Positions 1 through 6,265 of a stretch of DNA of 6,334 bases are shown in pieces. A program made the translations under genes and the position numbers. The notes beneath the pieces are model-generated. The model made no database searches, was not told the origin of the DNA, and saw only the letters and a program-made list of their open reading frames with translations. Source of the stretch: Cytophagales bacterium (GTDB lineage: Bacteria; Bacteroidota; Bacteroidia; Cytophagales; Cyclobacteriaceae); the NCBI GenBank assembly GCA_029262935.1, contig JAJCYK010000167.1, positions 1 through 6,334 of the forward strand, written 5' to 3'. Each line of letters opens with the position of its first letter. Position 1 is the stretch's first letter.

Positions 1-399
1 ACCCATGCTATAGTGGATGAAAGTAAATTCTCTATTACTGCCAGTACTTTTAGCAAAGCCGGTACTATATCCTTAGAAGATTATAAGCCTAACTATCTAC
101 GTTATCAGAGTCAGAACTCGGGAGATGGGTTTGCTGTATTCTCTGAAATTTATTACCCGGCTGGTTGGAAAGCGACTATTGATGGGAGCCCAGTGGAAAT
201 AATAAGAGCCAATTATTTGTTACGTGCTTTAGAAATTCCTGCAGGAACTCACACTATTGAATTCAGGTTTGCTCCTAAAGCCTATTCTGTGGGAAACACC
301 GTGATGATGGCAGCATCCATTGTTGTTCTTTTGCTATTCTTCGCTATCCTTTATATAGAGATGAGAAAGTACACCAACCAAGAGACTGAAAGCAACTAG
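1..399 (+). CDS. YfhO-family membrane protein, C-terminal end (partial)
   Basis: The reading frame is open from the first base of the window and ends at TAG 397-399, so this is the last 132 codons of a longer gene whose start lies upstream; the in-frame GTG at 13 is not taken as a start. The visible part has a soluble beta-rich segment with 'YYPAGWKATIDG' (about nt 151-186), then 'LLRALEIPAGTHTIEFRFAP' (about nt 217-276), then one hydrophobic membrane helix (about nt 292-363) and a short charged tail. This tail layout is typical of Bacteroidota YfhO-family proteins, large multi-spanning membrane proteins with a GT-C-like architecture. YfhO of Bacillus acts in glycosylation of cell-wall polymer; a similar envelope-glycan role here is inference. 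The gene sits 1 base ahead of a glycosyltransferase in the same direction, which fits a glycan locus. Confidence 0.8.
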   Translation, partial: THAIVDESKFSITASTFSKAGTISLEDYKPNYLRYQSQNSGDGFAVFSEIYYPAGWKATIDGSPVEIIRANYLLRALEIPAGTHTIEFRFAPKAYSVGNTVMMAASIVVLLLFFAILYIEMRKYTNQETESN

Positions 400-400
400 G

Positions 401-1312
401 GTGAATCTTCCATTATTATCTATAATTGTCTGCACCTACAATCGGGACACATATCTTCGAATTTGTTTAGAACATTTAAACAAACTACAACTACCAACGG
501 ATCAATTTGAAATTCTAGTAGTCGACAACAACAGTACGGACAACACCGCTGCTGTTTGTGAGGAGTTTCAGCAGCGCCAACCACAATTGGATTTGAGTTA
601 TTTGTTGGAAACGCAACAAGGGCTGTCCTATTCACGAAACCTAGGATTGAATAAAGCAAAAGCACCTTACATAAGTTACTTGGACGATGATGCCTTTGCT
701 AATCCAGATTACGCCCAAAACATAATTGACTATTTTGAGAAGAACCCTCAAGTGGATGCCATAGGAGGTAAAATCACTCCTATTTATGAAGGAACCAAGC
801 CGGATTGGATGTCCAAATACTTGCTCCCCTTAGTAGCTGCGTTGGATATGGGTACTGAGCCGGTTCCATTTAAAGGCTTGAAGTTTCCCATTGGTGCCAA
901 CATGGCCTTTCGCCAATCTGCATTGGTTGGCTTAAAGGGGTTTAATACTGATTTAGGTAGAAAGGGGCACTTTTTAGGCAGCGGTGAGGAAAAAGACTTA
1001 TTTTATCGACTTCAGGCGTCGAATAAAATCATCCATTATGTACCTAACGTGCACGTCAATCACAGTATTCCAGAATCGCGCACGCAATCGGAGTATATTC
1101 GACGAATGGCAACAGGAGTGGGTAAAAGCGAAGCCTTACGCCTACAGGGGGCACCCGTTACCAGCCTTATCGCTAAATGGTTAGAGGAGTTTTTTAAAAT
1201 AGGAGCAACTGTTATCTTAGCGACGTATTACACCCTGATATTAAAGTGGCCCAAGGCAAATATGCTTGTGAAATTCCGATGGTGGGTTTTGACCAGTTTT
1301 ATAAAAAGCTAA
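401..1312 (+). CDS. Family 2 glycosyltransferase
   Basis: A 303-residue GT-A fold glycosyltransferase, probably cytoplasmic and membrane-associated, that would transfer a sugar from a nucleotide donor to a growing surface glycan. The N-terminus has the GT2 opening 'SIIVCTYNR' (residues 7-15), the nucleotide-binding 'VVDNNSTDNT' (40-49), the metal-binding DxD-type 'LDDD' (94-97) and an acceptor-side acidic motif 'GSGEEKDL' (193-200) that likely supplies the catalytic base. The stretch 'GGKITPIYEG..PDWMSKYL' (122-141) is seen in a GT2 subgroup like cyanobacterial HpsE. A hydrophobic segment at about 267-283 may anchor it to the membrane. The start is GTG at 401: an in-frame stop at 362-364 and no ATG between them exclude an upstream start, and the next Met is past the catalytic region. 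The gene starts 1 base after the YfhO-like gene ends. Donor and acceptor cannot be read from sequence. Confidence 0.9.
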   Translation: MNLPLLSIIVCTYNRDTYLRICLEHLNKLQLPTDQFEILVVDNNSTDNTAAVCEEFQQRQPQLDLSYLLETQQGLSYSRNLGLNKAKAPYISYLDDDAFANPDYAQNIIDYFEKNPQVDAIGGKITPIYEGTKPDWMSKYLLPLVAALDMGTEPVPFKGLKFPIGANMAFRQSALVGLKGFNTDLGRKGHFLGSGEEKDLFYRLQASNKIIHYVPNVHVNHSIPESRTQSEYIRRMATGVGKSEALRLQGAPVTSLIAKWLEEFFKIGATVILATYYTLILKWPKANMLVKFRWWVLTSFIKS

Positions 1313-1316
1313 TAAC

Positions 1317-2201
1317 ATGATCCTGAAAGTACAAGCTTTTTTATCAAATCTAGGGGTCTTTGTAACCACCCTTATTCGATTAACTTTACTCACGAAATTT
1401 AAAGTAAATCTTGCCAAACCAAAGGCTGAAGACGTTGTGATATTAGGCAATGGGCCTTCCTTTAAAAAGATGGTCCAGGAGCATCGAAGCTTTATAAATA
1501 CCAGGGATATATTTTGCGTGAATCACTTTCCTAGTACGGAGTACTATGAAGCGATGCAACCCAAGTTTTACATAACCTCCGCTCCCGATTTGTGGCTGGA
1601 TGATATTGACACGTATTTTGTGGATCAAAGCAACCGGCTTTTTAATACTATGGCTGAAAAAACCACTTGGCCCTTGATTTTCTATATTCCCTTTGAGGCT
1701 GGCAAGTTTAATCGCTGGAAAAATATCCTAGCACGTAATCCGAATATTGAAATTCGTTACTACAATAACACCCCTATAGAAGGCTGGAAATGGTTCCGCC
1801 ACTTTTGCTTTGATGCTGGCTGGGGTATGCCCAGGCCACACAATGTAATGATCCCCAGTCTTATGGTCACCTTAAATATGGGTTACAAAACGATCTATTT
1901 ATGGGGTGCTGACCACAGTTGGTTGTCTGAAATTTCCATTAACGACCAAAACCAGGTACTCATAAATCAGAAACATTTTTATGACGAGCAAACGAGTGTG
2001 GGAAAACCATTGGACAAAAGAGGGGTGGGAAGCCGTAATTTACCAGAGTTATTAACTAAGTTTGTTCACGCCTTTAATGGGTATTTCGTAATTAAAAAAT
2101 ACGCTCAAAGCCGTCAAGCAACCATATGGAACAATACACCAAATTCCTTTATCGATGCTTTTGACAGAATGGACCTGAGCGATAATCAAGACAAAGAGTG
2201 A
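1317..2201 (+). CDS. Putative glycan transferase of the MptE/DUF115-GT42-like fold; candidate sialyltransferase
   Basis: A 294-residue protein that I do not recognise as a characterised family member. It opens with a hydrophobic or amphipathic stretch (about residues 5-25) that could tether it to the membrane. A Rossmann-like 'VVILGNGPS' follows (40-48), then 'CVNHF' (67-71), 'IPSLMVTLNMGYKTIYLWGADHSW' spread over 179-202, 'HFYD' (220-223) and 'NNTPNSFIDAF' (272-282). Campylobacter GT42 sialyltransferases (Cst-I/Cst-II) have the same order of signals: an N-terminal GNGPSL that binds the CMP-sugar, an RCNQF motif, a central ALGY..IYL strand and a late PNS motif. MptE-like/DUF115 proteins share the fold and also GNGPS and GADHSW-like signatures. 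Its position 4 bases after a GT2 gene and 4 bases before a sialic acid synthase and CMP-activating enzyme makes use of a CMP-nonulosonate plausible. The fold assignment is fairly firm; sialyltransferase activity is inference. Confidence 0.6.
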   Translation: MILKVQAFLSNLGVFVTTLIRLTLLTKFKVNLAKPKAEDVVILGNGPSFKKMVQEHRSFINTRDIFCVNHFPSTEYYEAMQPKFYITSAPDLWLDDIDTYFVDQSNRLFNTMAEKTTWPLIFYIPFEAGKFNRWKNILARNPNIEIRYYNNTPIEGWKWFRHFCFDAGWGMPRPHNVMIPSLMVTLNMGYKTIYLWGADHSWLSEISINDQNQVLINQKHFYDEQTSVGKPLDKRGVGSRNLPELLTKFVHAFNGYFVIKKYAQSRQATIWNNTPNSFIDAFDRMDLSDNQDKE

Positions 2202-2205
2202 GTTC

Positions 2206-3075
2206 ATGACATATTTACCTCCATCAGTAATAGCGGAAATTGGCTGTAACCACATGGGTCAAATGGATAATGCAAAAGAGTTAATTGATTTAGCAAAATC
2301 CTGTCAAACGCAATATGCTAAGTTCCAAAAGCGCAACCCGGTCGAGCTACTCACCACCGAACAGTACAACGCGCCACATCCCTATCCGCCCTATAGTTAT
2401 GGTAGCACCTACGGGGCTCATAGAGAATACCTGGAGTTCGATCAAGGCCAACACCGGGAATTACAGACCTATTGTAATAAGGTTGGTATAGGGTATACCA
2501 CCAGTGTGTGGGACACGACATCCGCTAAAGAAATTGTGGAATTGAATCCTGACTTTATCAAAGTCCCTAGTGCCTGTAACCTCCATTTTGAAATGCTTGA
2601 AGTACTACGGGACTCCTATCAAGGAGACATTCACATCAGCTTTGGGATGACCACCAAAACGGAGGAAGTTGCAATAGTTGATTTTTTCAAGCAAAATCAA
2701 GCGGACTCCAGACTGGTTTTATACGCATGTACATCCGGATACCCCGTTCCATTTGAAGACGTAAATCTTTTAGAAATAACCCGGTTAACAAAATCCTACG
2801 GGTCACATGTAAAGGCTATCGGGTTTTCAGGGCATCATTTAGGTATAGCCATCGATCAGTCAGCCTTTACTCTGGGGGCTACTTGGATAGAGCGGCATTT
2901 CACTAAGGACAGGACCTTAAAAGGCACTGATCATGCTGCCTCTTTAGAACCAGGGGGCATGTCCAAACTGGTAAGGGACCTTGCAGCCACCCACCAGGCG
3001 TTACATTATAAGCCAGAAGATGTTCTTGACATCGAAAAAGTACAAAGAGAAAAACTAAAATATCGCAAATCGTGA
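2206..3075 (+). CDS. neuB: Sialic acid (nonulosonate) synthase, NANS-like, lacking the SAF domain
   Basis: A cytoplasmic TIM-barrel enzyme of 289 residues that condenses phosphoenolpyruvate with N-acetylmannosamine or a relative (possibly its 6-phosphate) to make a nine-carbon nonulosonic acid. Visible motifs: 'AEIGCNHMG' (10-18), 'AKFQK' (38-42), 'YGAHREYLEF' (69-78), 'KVPSACN' (119-125), 'CTSGYPVPFEDVNL' (175-188), 'GFSGHHLGIAI' (206-216) and 'ERHFTKDRTLKGTDHAASLE' (229-248). 'SGH' rather than the usual bacterial 'SDH', 'ERH..KD.T.KG.DH.ASLEPG' and 'YG.H...LEF' match my recollection of animal NANS (Neu5Ac-9-P synthase) better than typical NeuB. Usual length is about 340-360; this protein stops just after the barrel, where the linker to the SAF (antifreeze-like) domain would begin, and that domain is absent. 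ATG 2206 is 4 bases after the previous stop. The TGA overlaps the GTG start of the next gene. Exact product (Neu5Ac, KDN or other) is not fixed by sequence. Confidence 0.88.
   Translation: MTYLPPSVIAEIGCNHMGQMDNAKELIDLAKSCQTQYAKFQKRNPVELLTTEQYNAPHPYPPYSYGSTYGAHREYLEFDQGQHRELQTYCNKVGIGYTTSVWDTTSAKEIVELNPDFIKVPSACNLHFEMLEVLRDSYQGDIHISFGMTTKTEEVAIVDFFKQNQADSRLVLYACTSGYPVPFEDVNLLEITRLTKSYGSHVKAIGFSGHHLGIAIDQSAFTLGATWIERHFTKDRTLKGTDHAASLEPGGMSKLVRDLAATHQALHYKPEDVLDIEKVQREKLKYRKS
3072..3075 (+). promoter_or_regulatory. GTGA stop/start overlap, likely translational coupling
   Basis: The TGA that ends the synthase gene (3073-3075) shares bases with the GTG start of the synthetase-phosphatase gene. 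No clear Shine-Dalgarno sequence lies ahead, so re-initiation by ribosomes finishing the synthase gene is the likely way the downstream protein is made in proportion. The overlap is directly seen; the coupling is inference. Confidence 0.6.
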
Positions 3076-4226
3076 GTATTACGGCATTTGTACCTGCACG
3101 CTGCGGCAGTAAGGCCATACGCCTTAAGAACATCAAACTTTTTTTTGGTCGGCCTCTCATCTATTGGTGCTTAAAGGCCTTACAAGAATCGTCTGAGGTG
3201 GATCAAATTGTGGTGGCAACGGATTGTTCGGAAATTGAATCAACTGTATCAGGTTTTAATTTTAAAAAAGTAAAAATTTATCACAGGCATGAAGATAATG
3301 CGCAAGACAAAAGTGCTACAGAAGATGTGATGTTGGAATACATTGTTCAGGCCTCGCTTCCTGTGGAAGATTTCTTTTTATTGGTACAAGCTACTTCTCC
3401 ATTTACTAAAGCTCATGATTTTGATACAGCTGTCGACAAGCTTCGTTCGGGATCATTTGATAGTTTGCTTAGTTGCACAAAGGTGAAACGATTTTTATGG
3501 AATGAAGATGGCACCCCCCTCAATTACGATCACCATCAACGACCACGCAGGCAAGATTTTTCAGGTACATTTCTGGAAAACGGAGCACTCTATTTAAATA
3601 CCGTAGGAAACATCATTAATGCCAAAAATCGACTCAGTGGCAAAGTAGATATTTATGAGATGCCGTCTTATACCAGTCTGGAACTAGACGAGGAAGAGGA
3701 TTGGGTCTTAGGAGAGCAGATCATGGCCAAACACCACGAGTACAAATCTGACCCTACACCAATTCGATTGTTTTTATCCGATGTCGATGGTGTTCTTACA
3801 GATGCAGGCATGTACTATACCGAAAATGGGGATGAAATAAAAAAGTTTCATACTTATGACGGTATGGGCTTCAAACTTTTACAACAGCAAGGCGTAAAAG
3901 TAGGCATACTTACTAAAGAGGACCGAGAGCTTAATCGTCGTCGGGCTAAAAAATTGAAATTGGACTATGATTTTCATGGTGTTGATCAAAAGTTGGAACT
4001 TGTACAGAATCTCTGTCAGGAAATGGGGATCACCCTTAAGGAAGTAGCCTATATAGGCGACGATATTAATGATGTCGAATTACTAAGGGCCGCGGGAATC
4101 GCCGCATGCCCTCAAAATGCCCGGCCCGAGGTAAAAAAAATCCCTGGCATTATACTGCTTAAAACTCCAGGTGGTAGTGGTGCTGTTCGGGAGTTGGTAG
4201 AGCAATTCTTGCTAAAGTGGTTATGA
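3072..4226 (+). CDS. neuA: Bifunctional CMP-sialic acid synthetase / KdsC-type HAD phosphatase fusion
   Basis: A 384-residue two-domain protein. Residues 1 to about 222 are an N-acylneuraminate cytidylyltransferase (CTP + sialic acid to CMP-sialic acid): 'PARCGSKAIRLKN' (8-20), 'VATD' (48-51), 'VQATSP' (105-110), 'RPRRQDFSG' (157-165), 'ENGALYL' (169-175) and the acidic metal-site region 'LELDEEEDW' (203-211). Residues about 229-384 are a C0-type HAD phosphatase with intact motifs: 'DVDGVLTD' (237-244, nucleophile D237 and acid/base D239), 'ILTKED' (279-284, T281), K307 and 'GDDIND' (329-335). This order matches vertebrate CMAS, but there the HAD nucleophile is lost. The HAD part resembles KDN-9-phosphate phosphatase of Bacteroides, so it likely removes a 9-phosphate before activation. 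The GTG start at 3072 sits in a GTGA overlap with the upstream stop; the next in-frame Met is residue 87, beyond the CTP-binding loop, so GTG is required. Unusual: C11 and A15 replace glycines in that loop. Confidence 0.9.
   Translation: MSITAFVPARCGSKAIRLKNIKLFFGRPLIYWCLKALQESSEVDQIVVATDCSEIESTVSGFNFKKVKIYHRHEDNAQDKSATEDVMLEYIVQASLPVEDFFLLVQATSPFTKAHDFDTAVDKLRSGSFDSLLSCTKVKRFLWNEDGTPLNYDHHQRPRRQDFSGTFLENGALYLNTVGNIINAKNRLSGKVDIYEMPSYTSLELDEEEDWVLGEQIMAKHHEYKSDPTPIRLFLSDVDGVLTDAGMYYTENGDEIKKFHTYDGMGFKLLQQQGVKVGILTKEDRELNRRRAKKLKLDYDFHGVDQKLELVQNLCQEMGITLKEVAYIGDDINDVELLRAAGIAACPQNARPEVKKIPGIILLKTPGGSGAVRELVEQFLLKWL
3139..3146 (+). repeat. T8 homopolymer inside the 5' part of the CMP-sialic acid synthetase gene
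   Basis: Eight consecutive T bases lie in codons about 23-25 of the synthetase gene. A one-base slip here would end or scramble the protein early. The same gene also has an A8 run at 4133-4140. Tracts of this length can be slippage-prone in phase-variable surface-glycan genes, but eight is short and AT-rich genomes have such runs by chance, so only the tract itself is certain. Confidence 0.4.
4223..4226 (+). promoter_or_regulatory. ATGA start/stop overlap, likely translational coupling
   Basis: The ATG start of the methyltransferase-pyruvyltransferase gene overlaps the TGA stop (4224-4226) of the synthetase-phosphatase gene, the classic arrangement for coupled translation. It decides the start choice over the GTG at 4217. 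Confidence 0.65.
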
Positions 4227-6259
4227 CATGTCCCATTTGCACAAAATCTAAGTTTACATCTAGAGCTTTAGCCTCTCGGGAAAATAAAATCATTACCATT
4301 CACCAGTGCTTACATTGCCATCACAGCTTTCAAGACCCTGAAAATTACGTCGATATCTATTCTACTGGGGATTTTACCCAAAAGGCTCGTGGAACGAACC
4401 CCGTTCCAGATAAGGAAAAGCTCAAAGCCTTAGATAAGAAAGCTTTGGCACGGTTGTCTTTTTACAAAAAGGAAATTGCAGACTGGCAACATGTGCTGGA
4501 AATAGGCAGTTCTATCGGATCCTTTTTACATTTGCTAAAACTTGAAGGAAAAACGGTAAGAGGGATTGAACCTGACCCTGATTACAGTGCTTTTTCCAAG
4601 CCGCAATATCACATTGACCAAGATGCGGTAATGTTACAAGACTTTGAATCAAGCGAAGAATTTGATGCTATTTGCAGCTTTCATGTTATTGAACACGTGT
4701 CGAGTCCTAGAGAATTCGTAACCCGTATACATCACCTGCTGGAGCCACATGGTAAAATACTAATCGAATGCCCGTCATGGGAAATTCACTCCTTTGGTTC
4801 TTTAAAACATACCGTATGGCAACCCCATCTCCAGTATTTTACTTTGGCCAGTATGTATCATTTACTAAGTAGAGAGTTCAAAGTATTAAAATTAGGATTC
4901 CTGGGAATTGCACTTTATGCTTATGCCGAAAAGTCGGACCACAATACCTTTAACCCTAGCGCCTATTGTCAAATTAAAGCGCGATCATTGAGGGTTAATT
5001 TTTGGAATAGGGTGTTTCCAAGAATCAAATTGGGCAAAGGACATCTTCCCTTAACCACCACTCAATTATTCTTGCAACCCATTTTGCAGAAGACCGTGAG
5101 TGAGACACTTCATAAAATAAAAACGTTAGGGGCATTTGCTCCAAAAGAAGCTTGGTGTCGTAAAAGAGAAGCTGGTTGGCTGGGTAAAAGAGCTTTGCAC
5201 CTCTCCTACTTTAGCGGTTGGGAAAATGCCGGGGATACCGTTTTATCAAAATGTGTCCGGGACAGTTTTCGTGCAATCCCGCAAACCTCGTGGAGGCTAC
5301 GTCAGGTTACGGCTCCTGTCACTGCTAAATTGTTACATGATATCAACAAGAGTCGGTTTTTATTAATTGGTGGTGGTGGCCTCCTACTACCTGATTCCAA
5401 TCCAAATAGTAAATCCGGTTGGCAATGGGCCGCCTCAAAGGAAGATATTGATAAGATTGACGTACCCATAGTGGTTTACGCCATTGGTTACAACTATTTT
5501 CCAGGACAACAACCCAATGAACTTTTTAAAAAAAGCTTGGTACATATAGTAGATCGAGCGGCATTTTTTGGCTTGAGAAATCATGGCAGTATCAAAGCGG
5601 TGGAGTCTATAATTCCCGCTAGTCTTCATCACAAGTTGCAATTTCAACCTTGCCCTACTACCCTAATCCGAAATCTGCACCCGAATTTACCGGCGAAAGT
5701 AAAAAGCAAAAACATAGCTATAAATGTAGCTTATGACCGATACGATAAGCGTTTTGGCCAAGATATGTATGTAATATTGGATCAAATAGCTTTAGCCCTT
5801 AAGGCCATCGCTCAGAAAGGATACGTTATATATAATGTTTGCCATTTAAAGGACGACGCCAAATTCGAAATATCTCTTGATAAACATCAGGTCCCTTACA
5901 AAACCGTTTTATTGCAATTTGAACTTCCAAATAAAGTTTATGAGATTTACAATCAGATGGACCTGGTTTTGGGACTCCGTGGTCATGCACAAATGATTCC
6001 GTTTGGGTTAAACTGCAAAATTATTTCACTAGGAAGTCATAACAAACTACGGTACTTTCTAGAGGACATAAATGCTGAAGAATGGTTTGTCAACTTAAAA
6101 GTTGACCCTGAAAGGATAAAAGAACGCATTCTTGACACTTTTGAAGCGATTTATAAAGACTCTGAACAGGTGGAAACTCGGCTTTTGAGTCAGCAGCGAA
6201 CTTTGATGAACATTACCACTCAAAATTCTCAGCATATTAAAAACATACTTAAATCCTAA
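4223..6259 (+). CDS. SAM-dependent methyltransferase / polysaccharide pyruvyl transferase fusion
   Basis: A 678-residue two-enzyme fusion. It begins with a zinc ribbon (C3, C6, C29, C32). A class I SAM methyltransferase domain follows at about 75-235: 'VLEIGSSIGSFL' (91-102), acidic 'GIEPD' (114-118), and 'CSFHVIEHV' (151-159) typical of the methyltransferase 11/12 type. A linker of roughly 70 residues (about 245-320) leads to a polysaccharide pyruvyl transferase domain (CsaB/WcaK/GumL type) at about 325-640: 'NAGDTVLSK' (335-343), 'LIGGGGLLLPD' (381-391), 'YAIGYN' (419-424), 'FGLRNHGS' (449-456), 'VLGLRGHAQMIPFG' (582-595) with R586 and H588, then 'ISLGSHNKLRYFLEDI' (601-616). Expected roles are methylation of a sugar or sugar nucleotide and addition of a pyruvate ketal from PEP to a glycan; substrates are unknown. 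ATG 4223 is preferred because it forms an ATGA overlap with the upstream stop; GTG 4217, two codons earlier, is an alternative. No frame break separates the domains. Confidence 0.85.
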   Translation: MTCPICTKSKFTSRALASRENKIITIHQCLHCHHSFQDPENYVDIYSTGDFTQKARGTNPVPDKEKLKALDKKALARLSFYKKEIADWQHVLEIGSSIGSFLHLLKLEGKTVRGIEPDPDYSAFSKPQYHIDQDAVMLQDFESSEEFDAICSFHVIEHVSSPREFVTRIHHLLEPHGKILIECPSWEIHSFGSLKHTVWQPHLQYFTLASMYHLLSREFKVLKLGFLGIALYAYAEKSDHNTFNPSAYCQIKARSLRVNFWNRVFPRIKLGKGHLPLTTTQLFLQPILQKTVSETLHKIKTLGAFAPKEAWCRKREAGWLGKRALHLSYFSGWENAGDTVLSKCVRDSFRAIPQTSWRLRQVTAPVTAKLLHDINKSRFLLIGGGGLLLPDSNPNSKSGWQWAASKEDIDKIDVPIVVYAIGYNYFPGQQPNELFKKSLVHIVDRAAFFGLRNHGSIKAVESIIPASLHHKLQFQPCPTTLIRNLHPNLPAKVKSKNIAINVAYDRYDKRFGQDMYVILDQIALALKAIAQKGYVIYNVCHLKDDAKFEISLDKHQVPYKTVLLQFELPNKVYEIYNQMDLVLGLRGHAQMIPFGLNCKIISLGSHNKLRYFLEDINAEEWFVNLKVDPERIKERILDTFEAIYKDSEQVETRLLSQQRTLMNITTQNSQHIKNILKS

Positions 6260-6265
6260 TACACC

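Noticed and set aside
420..665. Open frame on the minus strand inside the GT2 gene
   Set aside because: It is antisense to conserved catalytic motifs, has low-complexity Cys/Val-rich translation and no recognisable domain; it is a shadow frame.
984..1184. Second + strand frame inside the GT2 gene
   Set aside because: It overlaps the conserved GT2 acceptor-site region in another frame and shows no protein-like motifs.
2903..3160. Minus-strand frame spanning the synthase/synthetase junction
   Set aside because: It is antisense to two well-supported genes, and its translation has no family features.
3060..3200. Possible frameshift that cut off a SAF domain from the sialic acid synthase
   Set aside because: The sequence right after the synthase stop codes for a complete, well-conserved cytidylyltransferase N-terminus in another frame, and no SAF-like translation is present, so the short form looks genuine in this assembly.
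4217..4222. GTG at 4217 as the start of the methyltransferase-pyruvyltransferase gene
   Set aside because: ATG two codons later forms a standard ATGA overlap with the upstream stop and places the CPxC zinc ribbon directly at the N-terminus; the GTG remains possible but less likely.
5136..5366. Small + strand frame inside the methyltransferase-pyruvyltransferase gene
   Set aside because: It lies across the linker and the conserved NAGD region of the real frame, with no independent support.
6260..6265. Terminator or promoter between the fusion gene and the flippase start
   Set aside because: The gap is only 6 bases and shows no hairpin or promoter motif.
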